DNA from: Aquidulcibacter sp.
GTDB lineage: Bacteria > Pseudomonadota > Alphaproteobacteria > Caulobacterales > Aquidulcibacteraceae
DNA: 51,091 nucleotides
NCBI GenBank assembly: GCA_027532555.1
Contig: JAPZTJ010000046.1
Location: forward strand, 1 to 51,091
Direction of reading: 5' to 3'
Shown here: positions 33,119 to 41,731 of the stretch, piece after piece
Layout: every line of letters begins with the position of its first letter
Position numbering within the stretch: position 1 is the stretch's first letter
The notes under the pieces: generated by a model
Told to the model about the DNA's origin: nothing
Seen by the model: only the letters and a program-made list of their open reading frames with translations
Database searches by the model: none
Made by a program: the position numbers and the translations under genes

Positions 33119-35359
33119 TTAGAATTTAGCAGATAGGCTCAAGGTCACCGTCTTTGGCGGACCATAGAAACTGTTTTGCACGTTGCCGAATGTTGCCCCA
33201 GCAAAGGAGTAGCCACCAACCTTGTAGCGTTCATCGGTCAAGTTGCGACCTGTCAGCGCCAAACGGAACACACCGTCTTCGCTGTTCCAGCCGATACCCG
33301 CATCAACCAAGGTCACAGGGTCTAATTGGTCCACCAAAGGATTGACGAACTCAAACATGCTGTATTCGCTGCGGTAGGAGCCCGACAAAGTCGCATCCAG
33401 TGAACCCATTGTGCCAAGGTCACGCGTGTATTTGAACGCGACATTGCCATTCCACTCTGGCGTGTTTTGGAACACAGCGGTCGGGGCCAAATTGATCGGC
33501 GTCAGAACGCCTCCAACCAAGGTGAAGCTGCGGAACTCATTGAACTCCGCATCGGTATAGCCGAGCCCAAACGTCATCGACAAATTGTCGGTGAAGCGCG
33601 CGCCACCTTCCAGTTCAAAGCCTTGAATGGTTGAAGAACCGGCATTGTCAACAAAGCTTGCGATACCAGCGGCCAATGTTGGTTCTTGGCGTGTGATTTG
33701 CTGGCCTTCATATTCGGCCCGGAAGACGGCAGCGGCAAAATTAGCGCGACCATCAAACAGGCTGCCTTTTAGGCCCACTTCATACGAGTTCACATATTCA
33801 GGCTTGTAGCCCTCAACCGTCTTTGGCGTGAGAACGGCGTCACCGCGCATATCAAAGCCGCCAGACTTGAACCCTTCCGAATAGGCCGCATAAGCGGTGA
33901 GCGCATCACTGAATTCATAGGATACGCTGACGCGCGGGCTAAAGTCGTTGAAGTCTTTTGAGTTGGTGTAATTGGACCGTAACAGGCCAGCGATGGCTGC
34001 CGTGTTGCCAAACAAGGGCGAGCCAAGCCCTGTGAAGTTTTGCCGATAGACTTTGCCGGTGCGCGAATCCTCGGTGTAACGCCCACCAACCGATACAGAC
34101 AAAGCATCTGTAATATCAAACGAGAAGTCGCCATAGGCCGCAAAGCTTTCAGTATTGACTTTGCCCGACGTTGCAATGGTCAGATTGGCGATGCCGACAA
34201 TGGTGTCAAAGGCACCAGAGGCTTCTGCATCGAGATAATAGAGGCCAAACACGCCGTTCAAGCGCTCACCAGAGACCAGCAATTGCACTTCCTGGCTGAA
34301 TTGTTTGTCGTCATAGAGAGCCGGAACATCGAGGGCTTTGACTTGGTTGGTATCAAAGTCAATCAAGCTATTGCTTGCGCCTTCGCGGCTTGCGGTGATG
34401 GATTTCACAGTGAGGCGGTCATTGATTTTCCATTCACCCGTCAACGACCAGCCTGAGGTCTCAACCGAGTTGGCGCTGCCAATACCGGCATCGGTGTCGT
34501 AGACGTTTGGCAAGATCGCTGCACCCGTCGTCAGACCAGCCCCTGCTGCTTCGCGGTGACCATGTTTGGCGTTTGAATCGTCAACGACCTTATCATAAGC
34601 GAAGCGGAAATAGAGGCTTTCGCTGGGTTCCCACTCTGCACTTACGCGGCCTGCAGTGACGTCCTTGTTATAATGCTCTGCACCGGTTGTGATGTTCTTG
34701 CCATAACCGTCGCGTTGATAGCGCGCCAAGGCACCACCTACCCGGAACGTGTCAGATAAGGGTGTTGAGCCGCTGACGATGGCATCAATCTGGCCATAGC
34801 TACCCAAATTTAAGCGGGCATTCAAAGCTGGTTCTGAGGCAAGCTTGCGCGTCACATATTTTATCGCGCCACCAATGGTATTGCGGCCGTAAAGCGTGCC
34901 TTGAGGACCGCGCAAAACTTCGATCCGGCTAATGTCGAAAATGTCCAACACGGCACCTTGTGGGCGAGCGATGTAAACATCGTCGACATAGAGGCCAACG
35001 CCGGGTTCAAAGCCCCACAATGGGTCTTGTTGACCAACACCACGGATAAAAGCGATGAGGGTTGAGTTGGAACCGCGCGCAACTTGCACAGTCGCGTTCG
35101 GGGCTGATTGCTGCAGCACTGTGATGTCAGGTGCACCCGTTGCTTCTAGAGCTGCGGCACTGAGGGAGGTCACAGAAATGGGGACATCTTGCAAAGCTTC
35201 ATCGCGCCGACGGGCGGTCACGATGACAACGTCCGTCGCTTCTACGCTCGGGGTAGCCGTGGTTGTTTGAGCAAGCGCTGGGCTGATAAAGCCCACGCTG
35301 GTTAGCGCGCTGGCACTTAACAATAGGCTCGAAAAGGTCTTGATAGCTGTATTCTTCAT
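33119..35359 (-). CDS. TonB-dependent receptor (siderophore/terpenoid-type plug)
   Basis: A 746-residue receptor. The ATG at 35359 is chosen because it follows a strong GGAGGAAC ribosome site and opens a signal peptide ending ...ISPALAQ. The plug contains VVIVTARRRDEALQDVP and RIEVLRGPQGTLYGRNTIGG, the form typical of shorter TonB receptors (FecA/FyuA-like) and unlike the other three receptors in this window. The C-terminus ends in Phe (TLSLSAKF). Its start lies 20 bases after the stop of the alpha/beta hydrolase gene, so the two are one operon. Receptors of this shape in sphingomonads serve small hydrophobic organics as well as siderophores. Confidence 0.9.
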   Translation of the reverse strand: MKNTAIKTFSSLLLSASALTSVGFISPALAQTTTATPSVEATDVVIVTARRRDEALQDVPISVTSLSAAALEATGAPDITVLQQSAPNATVQVARGSNSTLIAFIRGVGQQDPLWGFEPGVGLYVDDVYIARPQGAVLDIFDISRIEVLRGPQGTLYGRNTIGGAIKYVTRKLASEPALNARLNLGSYGQIDAIVSGSTPLSDTFRVGGALARYQRDGYGKNITTGAEHYNKDVTAGRVSAEWEPSESLYFRFAYDKVVDDSNAKHGHREAAGAGLTTGAAILPNVYDTDAGIGSANSVETSGWSLTGEWKINDRLTVKSITASREGASNSLIDFDTNQVKALDVPALYDDKQFSQEVQLLVSGERLNGVFGLYYLDAEASGAFDTIVGIANLTIATSGKVNTESFAAYGDFSFDITDALSVSVGGRYTEDSRTGKVYRQNFTGLGSPLFGNTAAIAGLLRSNYTNSKDFNDFSPRVSVSYEFSDALTAYAAYSEGFKSGGFDMRGDAVLTPKTVEGYKPEYVNSYEVGLKGSLFDGRANFAAAVFRAEYEGQQITRQEPTLAAGIASFVDNAGSSTIQGFELEGGARFTDNLSMTFGLGYTDAEFNEFRSFTLVGGVLTPINLAPTAVFQNTPEWNGNVAFKYTRDLGTMGSLDATLSGSYRSEYSMFEFVNPLVDQLDPVTLVDAGIGWNSEDGVFRLALTGRNLTDERYKVGGYSFAGATFGNVQNSFYGPPKTVTLSLSAKF

Positions 35360-35379
35360 GGTCAGTTCCTCCGGGGTTT

Positions 35380-36267
35380 TTATTGGGTAGAAAGGTGCTC
35401 GCAAAGCGTCGGGGCCGGGGGGGCCCGCTTTGCTAGGTTACTCAGGTGGGCATTGAACGCTTCGGGGGCCTCAAGGTGAGGCGCATGGCCAACATCATCG
35501 AGCACAATGGCCCGACACTGTGGCATCAGACGGGCGATCTCATGACCGACCGTTTGAGGGTATAGCGCGCTGCGCCCACCATGAATGGCAAGCGCCGGGA
35601 CTTGAATTTGCGCAAGCTGCGCGCGGGCATCAAATTGCACAAGCGAGAGCCAAGCCTGCGAAGCATTTACTGGGTCAGCTAACGCCGCAAGAGCTGCCAT
35701 TGCTGTCCTGATCTCGGCCTTTGGTTCTGCAAGGATGCGATCAAGAAACAAGTCACAATAGCCTGTCCAATCGTTACGCATCGCTTGAACGGCAAGCTCA
35801 ATGGTCTCACGTGTCATGCTAGAAGATAGCGCATAATCCCAGCCATCTTCTGGCGAAACGCGGGGGGACATGTCGATACTGACAAGCGCCTTCAACCTTG
35901 CTGAGCTGGTCGCCGCCAGCTGCCAAGCAACACTGGCCCCCATCGACCAACCAACTAAAGTCACCTCCGACAAATCCAAGTCGGTGATCAGGTTGCGCAC
36001 TAAGTTCGCCATCGTGGCGATGGTGGGATGGGCTTGCGCTATTGAACTATCGCCAAATCCAGGGAGGTCCGGGGCGATGATTTCAAAACCTTGGTCAATC
36101 AAAGCCAATTGTGGGGCGAAAGATAGACCGCCCATGGCCCAACCATGAATGCAAACCAGAGGGCGGCCCGCGCCAGCGCGATGAACCATTATAGCTTCAC
36201 CGCCCAGAGTCATGGCATCATGACGCCCGTTGCGGGCTTCCCATGCTTGGGCGAAGGCGGTTTGCAT
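35380..36267 (-). CDS. Cytoplasmic alpha/beta hydrolase
   Basis: About 296 residues, with no signal peptide. HGWAMGG is the oxyanion loop, GWSMGASV holds the catalytic Ser (GxSxG), AIHGGRSALYP lies at the acid position and DVGHAPHLEAP holds the His. The fold is that of the BioH/lactonase/meta-cleavage hydrolase group. The start is uncertain: an ATG at 36267 or a TTG at 36273, the latter better spaced from a GGGGAGG ribosome site. It is first in a hydrolase-TonB receptor(-MFS) operon, divergent from the TetR gene, and probably opens an ester or lactone ring of the imported compound. Confidence 0.83.
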   Translation of the reverse strand: MQTAFAQAWEARNGRHDAMTLGGEAIMVHRAGAGRPLVCIHGWAMGGLSFAPQLALIDQGFEIIAPDLPGFGDSSIAQAHPTIATMANLVRNLITDLDLSEVTLVGWSMGASVAWQLAATSSARLKALVSIDMSPRVSPEDGWDYALSSSMTRETIELAVQAMRNDWTGYCDLFLDRILAEPKAEIRTAMAALAALADPVNASQAWLSLVQFDARAQLAQIQVPALAIHGGRSALYPQTVGHEIARLMPQCRAIVLDDVGHAPHLEAPEAFNAHLSNLAKRAPPAPTLCEHLSTQ

Positions 36268-36295
36268 CTCCAATGGCTCGTGCCTCCCCTCAGCT

Positions 36296-36332
36296 GGTGA
36301 TAGATCACCTAGTCTGCCCGGATCAAATCGGG
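36296..36332. promoter_or_regulatory. Candidate TetR operator in the divergent promoter
   Basis: GGTGATAGATCACC (36296-36309) is a perfect dyad with a 2-base centre, lying in the roughly 100-base gap between the hydrolase and TetR genes. A second, weaker dyad CCCG-N8-CGGG follows at 36317-36332. One site in a divergent promoter would let the TetR protein control both operons and itself. Confidence 0.55.
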
Positions 36333-36369
36333 ACTTGTTCTTTCGCTAACTCGTGGCATAAGTTGAAAT

Positions 36370-37008
36370 ATGAATCAACATTCAATTTTGAAATCAACAT
36401 CCGTCAAACCGGCACCAAAGACACCAAAGACCCGCAAGGGATTGGCGACACAGGCAAAACTGCTTGAAGCTGCCGAGGCCGAGTTTGGGGAACGGGGCTA
36501 TCATGATGGCTCTATTGTCGAAATTACCCGCCGTGCAGGTGTCGGGCTGGGCACATTCTATGTCTATTTCGAATCAAAGGAGGCGGTGTTTCGCGCCCTT
36601 GTGACCCACATGGGACACGAAACGCGTGCTTATATTGCCCGACAAGTTGAACAAGCTTCAGATCGATTGAGCGCAGAGCGCATCGGGATGCGCGCGTTCT
36701 TTGAATTCGCCCGTGCACATCGCAATCTCTACAGGATCGTTATGGAGTCCCAATTCGTTGCCGAGGACAGTTATCGCGCCTATTATGATACGTTTGCCGA
36801 AGGCTATCGCCGCAATCTGCAAACCGCGGTTGACCGGGGCGAAATTCGACCTGGCGATGCCGACATTCGGGCTTGGTCATTGATTGGGTCGTCGGTATTC
36901 TTGGGCATGCGTTACGCCATCTGGGATGATCAGTCGGATTTGGAATCTGTGGTTGATGCAGCTCTTGATATGATTGAGCGCGGTCTTTCGCTGGGAACCA
37001 AGTCATGA
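36370..37008 (+). CDS. TetR/AcrR family transcriptional regulator
   Basis: A 212-residue repressor-type regulator. After a basic N-terminal tail (about 1-25) comes the TetR DNA-binding domain, with the recognition region IVEITRRAGVGLGTFYVYF at about 49-67, then an all-helical ligand domain of usual length. The ATG at 36370 lacks a strong ribosome site. Its stop overlaps the start of the acyl-CoA synthetase (ATGA), so regulator and enzyme are co-translated. It is divergent from the hydrolase/TonB operon across a gap holding a dyad. By context it senses the imported compound or its acyl-CoA. Confidence 0.88.
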   Translation: MNQHSILKSTSVKPAPKTPKTRKGLATQAKLLEAAEAEFGERGYHDGSIVEITRRAGVGLGTFYVYFESKEAVFRALVTHMGHETRAYIARQVEQASDRLSAERIGMRAFFEFARAHRNLYRIVMESQFVAEDSYRAYYDTFAEGYRRNLQTAVDRGEIRPGDADIRAWSLIGSSVFLGMRYAIWDDQSDLESVVDAALDMIERGLSLGTKS

Positions 37009-38510
37009 AACATATGACTAACCTTTTAGCGCGTCGGGCAGAGTTAACACCAAGCCGACCCGCCATGACGGACTTGGTCAGCGGTCAAACTTGGACCTAT
37101 CAGGCATTGCATGACCGTGTTCTGCGCCTTGCCAGTGTGTTCCTCGCTCATATGGCGCACGACGGTGCAAGGGTCGCGGTGCTTTGCCGCAATCGCATTG
37201 GCTTTTTCGAAGTCCTGTTTGCCGCTGCAAATACCGGCGCAATTGTCACGCCCTTGAATTGGCGAGCGCCACTGCCAGAACTGGCCCCATTGGTCAGTCA
37301 AGCCGAACCCGTTCTGATCCTTTGCGGGCAGGAAGATTTGCAGGTCGCAAAAGAGTTGGCGTTGGCATCAAACGCAAAGCTGATCAATTTCGATGATCCG
37401 ACTGATGAAGGCTATGAAGCCCAATTGGCGCGATCGCCAGTGGCTGAAGCGCGTCGCCATTGGGCGTTTGAAGACATATGGTACCTTCTCTACACCTCTG
37501 GCACGACAGGTCAGCCCAAAGCGGTGATCCAGACCTATGGCATGGCGCATGTGAACGCCGTCAACGTAGGTCAGGCGATTGATCTGAGCAGCCAAGATGT
37601 CACCTTGAATTTCCTGCCCTTGTTTCACACGGCCGGGATCAACCTGCATACTTTGCCAACCTTGTTCGCAGGCGGACACGTCTTGATCTTGCCCGGATTT
37701 GAGGCCGATCGGGTGATGGAGCTTTTGGCCAAAGGCACCATCTCAACTTTCTTTGGCGTTCCCGCTGTTTATCAGGCTCTCAGTCTCCACCCAGAATTTG
37801 GAAATGTTGCGCTCGACAAGGTCCGACATTGGGGCTGCGGCGGCGCACCTCTGGCTGATACCTTGGTTCACGCCTTTGCGCGTCGGGGTGCCAGGGTCGC
37901 CAATGGCATGGGGATGACAGAGACCGGGCCGACTGTCTTTTTGGCAGACCCTGAAACAGCGACCCAAAAGATTGGTTCTGTCGGCAAACCGCAAATCCTC
38001 TGCGAGGCCCGCATTGTCGGCAATGATGGTATTGAAGTTCCGGCTGGTGAAACTGGCGAGCTGTGGCTGAGCGGCCCGGGCATCACGCCGGGCTATTGGG
38101 GCAATCCGCAAGCGACTGCAGCAAGCATCACGCCTGATGGTTGGCTAAAGACAGGCGACCTCGCCCGCAAGGATGCCGACGGCTGCTTCTACATTGTTGG
38201 CCGTCTCAAAGAGATGTTCATTTCGGGTGCGGAAAATGTCTACCCGGCTGAAGTCGAAAATGTGCTCGCCCTGCACCCCGCCGTGCTCGAAGCCGCAGTC
38301 ATCGGTGTTGAGGACGCGCGCTGGGGCGAAGTGGGTCACGCTTTCATTCTTGTTCGCCCCAATCAGAGCGCGCCAGACCCTTCGGCCTTACAGAATTGGT
38401 GTCGCGATCATTTGGCCCCCTACAAAGTGCCCAAATATGTGACAGTGCTCGACGAATTTCCCCGCACGCCAGCAGGCAAAATCCAAAAGCATTTGATACC
38501 ACGACCATGA
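37005..38510 (+). CDS. Class I adenylate-forming acyl-CoA synthetase
   Basis: A 501-residue AMP-binding enzyme that activates a carboxylic acid to its CoA thioester through an acyl-adenylate. Motifs in order: YTSGTTGQPKAV (phosphate loop, about 164-175), NGMGMTETGPT (about 303-313), WLKTGDLARKD (adenylate-binding Asp), GAENVYPAEVE, and C-terminal PRTPAGKIQKH with the catalytic Lys. The length fits the FadD-like/cyclohexanecarboxylate- or benzoate-type ligases. It overlaps TetR upstream and MaoC downstream by four bases each. The substrate is unknown; an acid released by the neighbouring hydrolase is the simplest reading. Confidence 0.9.
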   Translation: MKHMTNLLARRAELTPSRPAMTDLVSGQTWTYQALHDRVLRLASVFLAHMAHDGARVAVLCRNRIGFFEVLFAAANTGAIVTPLNWRAPLPELAPLVSQAEPVLILCGQEDLQVAKELALASNAKLINFDDPTDEGYEAQLARSPVAEARRHWAFEDIWYLLYTSGTTGQPKAVIQTYGMAHVNAVNVGQAIDLSSQDVTLNFLPLFHTAGINLHTLPTLFAGGHVLILPGFEADRVMELLAKGTISTFFGVPAVYQALSLHPEFGNVALDKVRHWGCGGAPLADTLVHAFARRGARVANGMGMTETGPTVFLADPETATQKIGSVGKPQILCEARIVGNDGIEVPAGETGELWLSGPGITPGYWGNPQATAASITPDGWLKTGDLARKDADGCFYIVGRLKEMFISGAENVYPAEVENVLALHPAVLEAAVIGVEDARWGEVGHAFILVRPNQSAPDPSALQNWCRDHLAPYKVPKYVTVLDEFPRTPAGKIQKHLIPRP

Positions 38511-39256
38511 TCCTAATACCTACGCAAGACGATCTCGACCTGTTTGCAAAGCTATCCGGCGATGCCAATCCTATTCACGTCGATCCAGACTTTGCTGCAC
38601 GTAGCGGATTTGGGCGCACAGTTGCGCATGGGGCGATGTTAACAGCTTGGCTTGTGCGCGCTGCAGGTCTCTCTGCCCCACCCCAAACAACCTCCGCCAT
38701 GTTTCCAGCCCCGGCCTTTGCAGGTGAAGCCTTAGAGGTCGCCCGTGAAGGTGACGCGTGGCAACTAGCGCGCCAACATGATGGCGTCGTCGTTTGTCGA
38801 CTGCTGATTGACGCTGCACTAGCTCAGGAAAACGATGCCGCAATGTCTGGCGCAGCAGATGTACCGCTCGCAATTGGCATGACAGCCTCTAGCGAAACCT
38901 TACATGATGTTGGGGAGCTGGCCGCCCTGCAAGCCTTACTGGCTCGCGCTGACAAAACAGACTTAACTAGAGAAGTCGCTGAAGTCTTCGCAGGGCAAGC
39001 CTTCATGCTGGGTCTAATCTCCACCCTACTTGGCATGGAATTGCCGGGGCAGGGCACCAATTATCTGAAACAAGAGACCCAGTGGTTGGGCTCCGTCGTG
39101 CCGGGCCAACGCGTGCATACGCGGGTAGTCATCACCCGATTGCGGCCCGAAAAGGCTTTAGTTGATCTCAGCACGCAAGTTCACGGTGAAAGCGGAGAGG
39201 TGTTAGCCAATGGGCGCGCCCTTGTTTCAGCCCGAGATGTCAGCGGTGCTTTTTGA
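38507..39256 (+). CDS. MaoC-like dehydratase with two hotdog halves
   Basis: A 249-residue protein starting at the ATG at 38507, which overlaps the synthetase stop (ATGA). The N-terminal half has the R-specific enoyl-CoA hydratase signature: LFAKLSGDANPIHVDPDFA then GFGRTVAHGAM, with the catalytic Asp and His. The second half (about 150-245) again looks like a hotdog (GLISTLLGMELPGQGTNYL, then WLGSVVPGQRVHTRVVI) but lacks the Asp/His pair, as in double-hotdog hydratases where one half only shapes the pocket. It probably hydrates the unsaturated acyl-CoA made downstream of the synthetase. Its 3' end overlaps the convergent metallophosphoesterase gene by 30 bases. Confidence 0.82.
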   Translation: MILIPTQDDLDLFAKLSGDANPIHVDPDFAARSGFGRTVAHGAMLTAWLVRAAGLSAPPQTTSAMFPAPAFAGEALEVAREGDAWQLARQHDGVVVCRLLIDAALAQENDAAMSGAADVPLAIGMTASSETLHDVGELAALQALLARADKTDLTREVAEVFAGQAFMLGLISTLLGMELPGQGTNYLKQETQWLGSVVPGQRVHTRVVITRLRPEKALVDLSTQVHGESGEVLANGRALVSARDVSGAF

Positions 39257-40018
39257 AGGCTCAGTGACTTCTTTGAACGACCCTTCTTGATAGCGCCAAA
39301 TCGTGCGCGCTATCGTCCGACTGTCCGCTGCGAAATTCACCACACCAAATCCTGAACCAAAGCCACGCTCCCGCGAGGATGCCAGAGACGGCGCTGTCAT
39401 GACCCTAACGCCAGCGAGCACAGGTGCTGGAAAATCAAATGCGGCATGTACATGGCCACACAAAAGCAAGTCAGGCTGATTTAGGTTAAGGTGCCTCACA
39501 AATCGCATGAGACCTAAAGGTTTACTTGTCACAGACGCGCCGGTTGGGGTTTGCGGCGGGTGGTGTAAAGCAAGGACTTTATGTCGAGCATGCGAACGGC
39601 CCAATCTGTCCAAGGCCTTTATGACCCCTGGCTGACCATAGTCACCCTGTGACCAATCTAAACGCCATTGCAATCCCCGTGCGCTATTGGCAGCTTCAAT
39701 ATGAATTGAGCCATCGCTGGACTGCCACGTCGTTCGAAGTCCTAATCGATTGTACCGGTCAAACGGATTGGCTAGGCGCTGAGCGAGATTAAACATTGGC
39801 GTATCGTGATTGCCTGGACAACCAACAATCGGCGCTTTGACTGCCTTTAACCAAGCCTCAGCTTGGGCAAATTCTTCACGCTTGCCCTCTTGGGTCAAGT
39901 CGCCTGTCAACAAGACGCAATCCGGCTTAATCTTCTCGAAAGCGCCTATAGCGGCCTCCAGCTTGGCTGAATCCGCGTCGCCAAAATGCACATCGCTGAT
40001 GTGAACAAGAATGGTCAT
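39227..40018 (-). CDS. Calcineurin-like metallophosphoesterase
   Basis: A 263-residue cytoplasmic phosphoesterase with the full metal-site set: ISDVHFG (DxH), LLTGDLTQEG (GDxxxxG), CPGNHDTP (GNHD), LALHHPP and CGHVHAAF (GHxH). This is the cyclic-nucleotide/UDP-diacylglucosamine pyrophosphatase-like class III group. The ATG at 40018 lies 34 bases after the lipid kinase-like gene on the same strand, suggesting an operon and perhaps joint work on phospholipid-type substrates. The specific substrate is unknown. Its 3' end overlaps maoC from the other strand. Confidence 0.87.
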   Translation of the reverse strand: MTILVHISDVHFGDADSAKLEAAIGAFEKIKPDCVLLTGDLTQEGKREEFAQAEAWLKAVKAPIVGCPGNHDTPMFNLAQRLANPFDRYNRLGLRTTWQSSDGSIHIEAANSARGLQWRLDWSQGDYGQPGVIKALDRLGRSHARHKVLALHHPPQTPTGASVTSKPLGLMRFVRHLNLNQPDLLLCGHVHAAFDFPAPVLAGVRVMTAPSLASSRERGFGSGFGVVNFAADSRTIARTIWRYQEGSFKEVTEPSKSTADISG

Positions 40019-40052
40019 TTAGCGCTCTAAATTTCTGGAGGCACCACCTCTA

Positions 40053-41045
40053 TCATTTTTGCGGATGCTTTGTTGAGAGCACCAAAGCAGCCCGCGGTCG
40101 AGCCCGCAAAACAAGGTGATTGCCGAACTCACATCTCTCACCATCAACAAGTCCAATGATCTCGTCGCCACCACTGATGCTCAGGCGCTCTGAAATCTGG
40201 ATCTTAGTAAAGGACAGACTGCGCCAGCGTCGGAACAAGACAGCCATGGCCAGCCACAACACCCTCCCAAAACTGCTGAACCTCGCTTGCGCAGTTTCAA
40301 GTCGCGTCTCGGGAAAGTCGCGCACTGTTGTGCCAAGGCCGAACGCGTCATCTACATGACTAGGAGCAGCGATCACGACGTCACAGGCTTGAGTATTGGC
40401 GCTCAGTCGCAGCCTGCCAGCAAACAAGTCGTGCCGTAGTGTCTTAAAAGCACTCAGGCCTGCCCAAAAGCCCTGATTGCGCAACGTCTCGCGCATGGTA
40501 TGAAACGCCATCCAAGGACCAAAGCCAGCAGCCACCAAGAACAAATGCTCGTTGGCCAAACCGCCAGACAGCCAAATTGGCTTGGCTTGACCCAAATCTC
40601 GCAAGGTCCGTTCGAGGTCGGCATGGCCATGAACCCGGTGGCAGAGTCGATTTAAGGTACCGCCCGGCAAAGGCAGAATAGGCACATCCAAGCCACGCAA
40701 AGCCAAAGCGACTGTGCGGGCCGAACCATCTCCGCCAAGGATGCCAAGCGTCTGAACGCCTTGGCGAACTAGATCCAATGCACGATCGTGAAGCTCATGC
40801 CCGGTGCTTAGGATTAGCGGCACGTCTTGTGGAAGTCCCGCGCGACGCATCGCTGCCTTCAGGCGCACCAATCCGAACAGGCGGAAGCTGCCAGCAGATC
40901 GATTGACCAAAATCGCGAATGGAACACTGGCGCGGCCTGCGTGGGTCGCAATTGCATCAACAGCCGTGTTCGCGCACACGGGCTGCACTGGCTTATCAGA
41001 TGCGCGGAACTGATCAATTGATGGTTGAAACACGAAAACTTCCAA
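40053..41045 (-). CDS. Diacylglycerol kinase family lipid kinase
   Basis: About 330 residues with the DAGK catalytic domain: AILVNRSAGS at the start of the domain (about 44-53), LGILGGDGSARTVA (nucleotide loop GGDGS), and PLPGGTLNRLCH where YegS/DgkB-type kinases carry P-L/G-GT-x-N. It would phosphorylate a diacylglycerol, sphingosine or related lipid at the inner membrane face. No in-frame ATG precedes the domain, so translation starts at a TTG (41045) or at a GTG further in (41033, 40988); none has a strong ribosome site. It is co-directional with the metallophosphoesterase 34 bases downstream. Confidence 0.78.
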   Translation of the reverse strand: MEVFVFQPSIDQFRASDKPVQPVCANTAVDAIATHAGRASVPFAILVNRSAGSFRLFGLVRLKAAMRRAGLPQDVPLILSTGHELHDRALDLVRQGVQTLGILGGDGSARTVALALRGLDVPILPLPGGTLNRLCHRVHGHADLERTLRDLGQAKPIWLSGGLANEHLFLVAAGFGPWMAFHTMRETLRNQGFWAGLSAFKTLRHDLFAGRLRLSANTQACDVVIAAPSHVDDAFGLGTTVRDFPETRLETAQARFSSFGRVLWLAMAVLFRRWRSLSFTKIQISERLSISGGDEIIGLVDGERCEFGNHLVLRARPRAALVLSTKHPQK

Positions 41046-41079
41046 TCGTCGTCAAAGGCGGGACGAGAAAGAGGCAAGT

Positions 41080-41123
41080 GGCCCTTGCGCACGGGCTGGG
41101 GGGACGAGCTGTGCGCAAGGGCC
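41080..41123 (-). terminator. Long perfect hairpin after the DUF465 gene
   Basis: GGCCCTTGCGCAC (41080-41092) is exactly complementary to GTGCGCAAGGGCC (41111-41123), a 13-bp stem that can be extended inward by GGCT/AGCT. Read on the minus strand it lies about 90 bases after the DUF465 stop and is followed by ACTTGCCTCTTTCTCG, a moderately T-rich tail. It is a probable terminator or stable 3' end for the DUF465 transcript, before the lipid kinase gene. Confidence 0.6.
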
Positions 41124-41210
41124 GGGTGGGTGAATGGGAAGATCCGTTCTGGTCTAAATTCACCCTAGGCAAGCGGTAGGGGCGGGTGCGCTTACCTTTT
41201 CTCGTGGTGC

Positions 41211-41411
41211 CTAATGGCTGAAGACCATGGCCCGTTCAGGGCGCGGCGACATAACGCCCGCCGCAACCAATTGATCTTTGACCAAAAGCTTTTGTCGCTT
41301 CAGCCTTGTAATCAACTCTGGCTCGGGAAAGGGGCGCTTGGCCATGGCCGCCAGCTCAGTTTCAAGTCTTGAGTGCTGGCTCTTTAGGGCTTCGATACGT
41401 CCAAGTTTCAT
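41211..41411 (-). CDS. YdcH-like DUF465 small protein
   Basis: A 66-residue protein. The ATG at 41411 has AGGAG eight bases upstream; a longer reading from 41486 lacks family similarity. The sequence begins MKLGRIEALKSQHSRLE and continues with a Lys/Arg-rich helix (LITRLKRQKLLVKDQL), the pattern of the short coiled-coil DUF465/YdcH family found widely in proteobacteria. Its function is not established. It is transcribed leftward from the 320-base divergent region shared with the ASCH gene and ends before a strong hairpin. Confidence 0.8.
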   Translation of the reverse strand: MKLGRIEALKSQHSRLETELAAMAKRPFPEPELITRLKRQKLLVKDQLVAAGVMSPRPERAMVFSH

Positions 41412-41731
41412 TTCATGCTCCTCTATGCTTATGCATGGCAGAGCCCGGGGGACACGAAGGGAGGGAATACGTAGGGACCCTAACACCGCGCCTTACTAAG
41501 GACTCCGATGTGGCCGACATCGCAACTCAAATCGGAGTTGCCAGAGGGGCCCGGTCCACACGCACACAACATGGGGTCAGCTCCACAACCGCGCAACCGA
41601 CAAAGTCGTGACCTCACCGGCTTGTGAAAGTTTGTTGATGAGACACGCATCGACTAGCGACTTCTTGACTTGGATCAGCGTGCCCACGTGCTAGAAAAGC
41701 ACCCCTTGTTCAGAAAGAGAGAACTCATTTG
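41412..41731. promoter_or_regulatory. 320-base divergent region, DUF465 / ASCH
   Basis: I see no gene in this stretch. It must hold promoters for both flanking genes. A TTGACT hexamer at about 41666-41671 on the plus strand, with a TGCTAG-like hexamer about 18 bases later, is the best candidate for the ASCH gene; the match is weak. No hairpin or repeat stands out. Confidence 0.3.
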
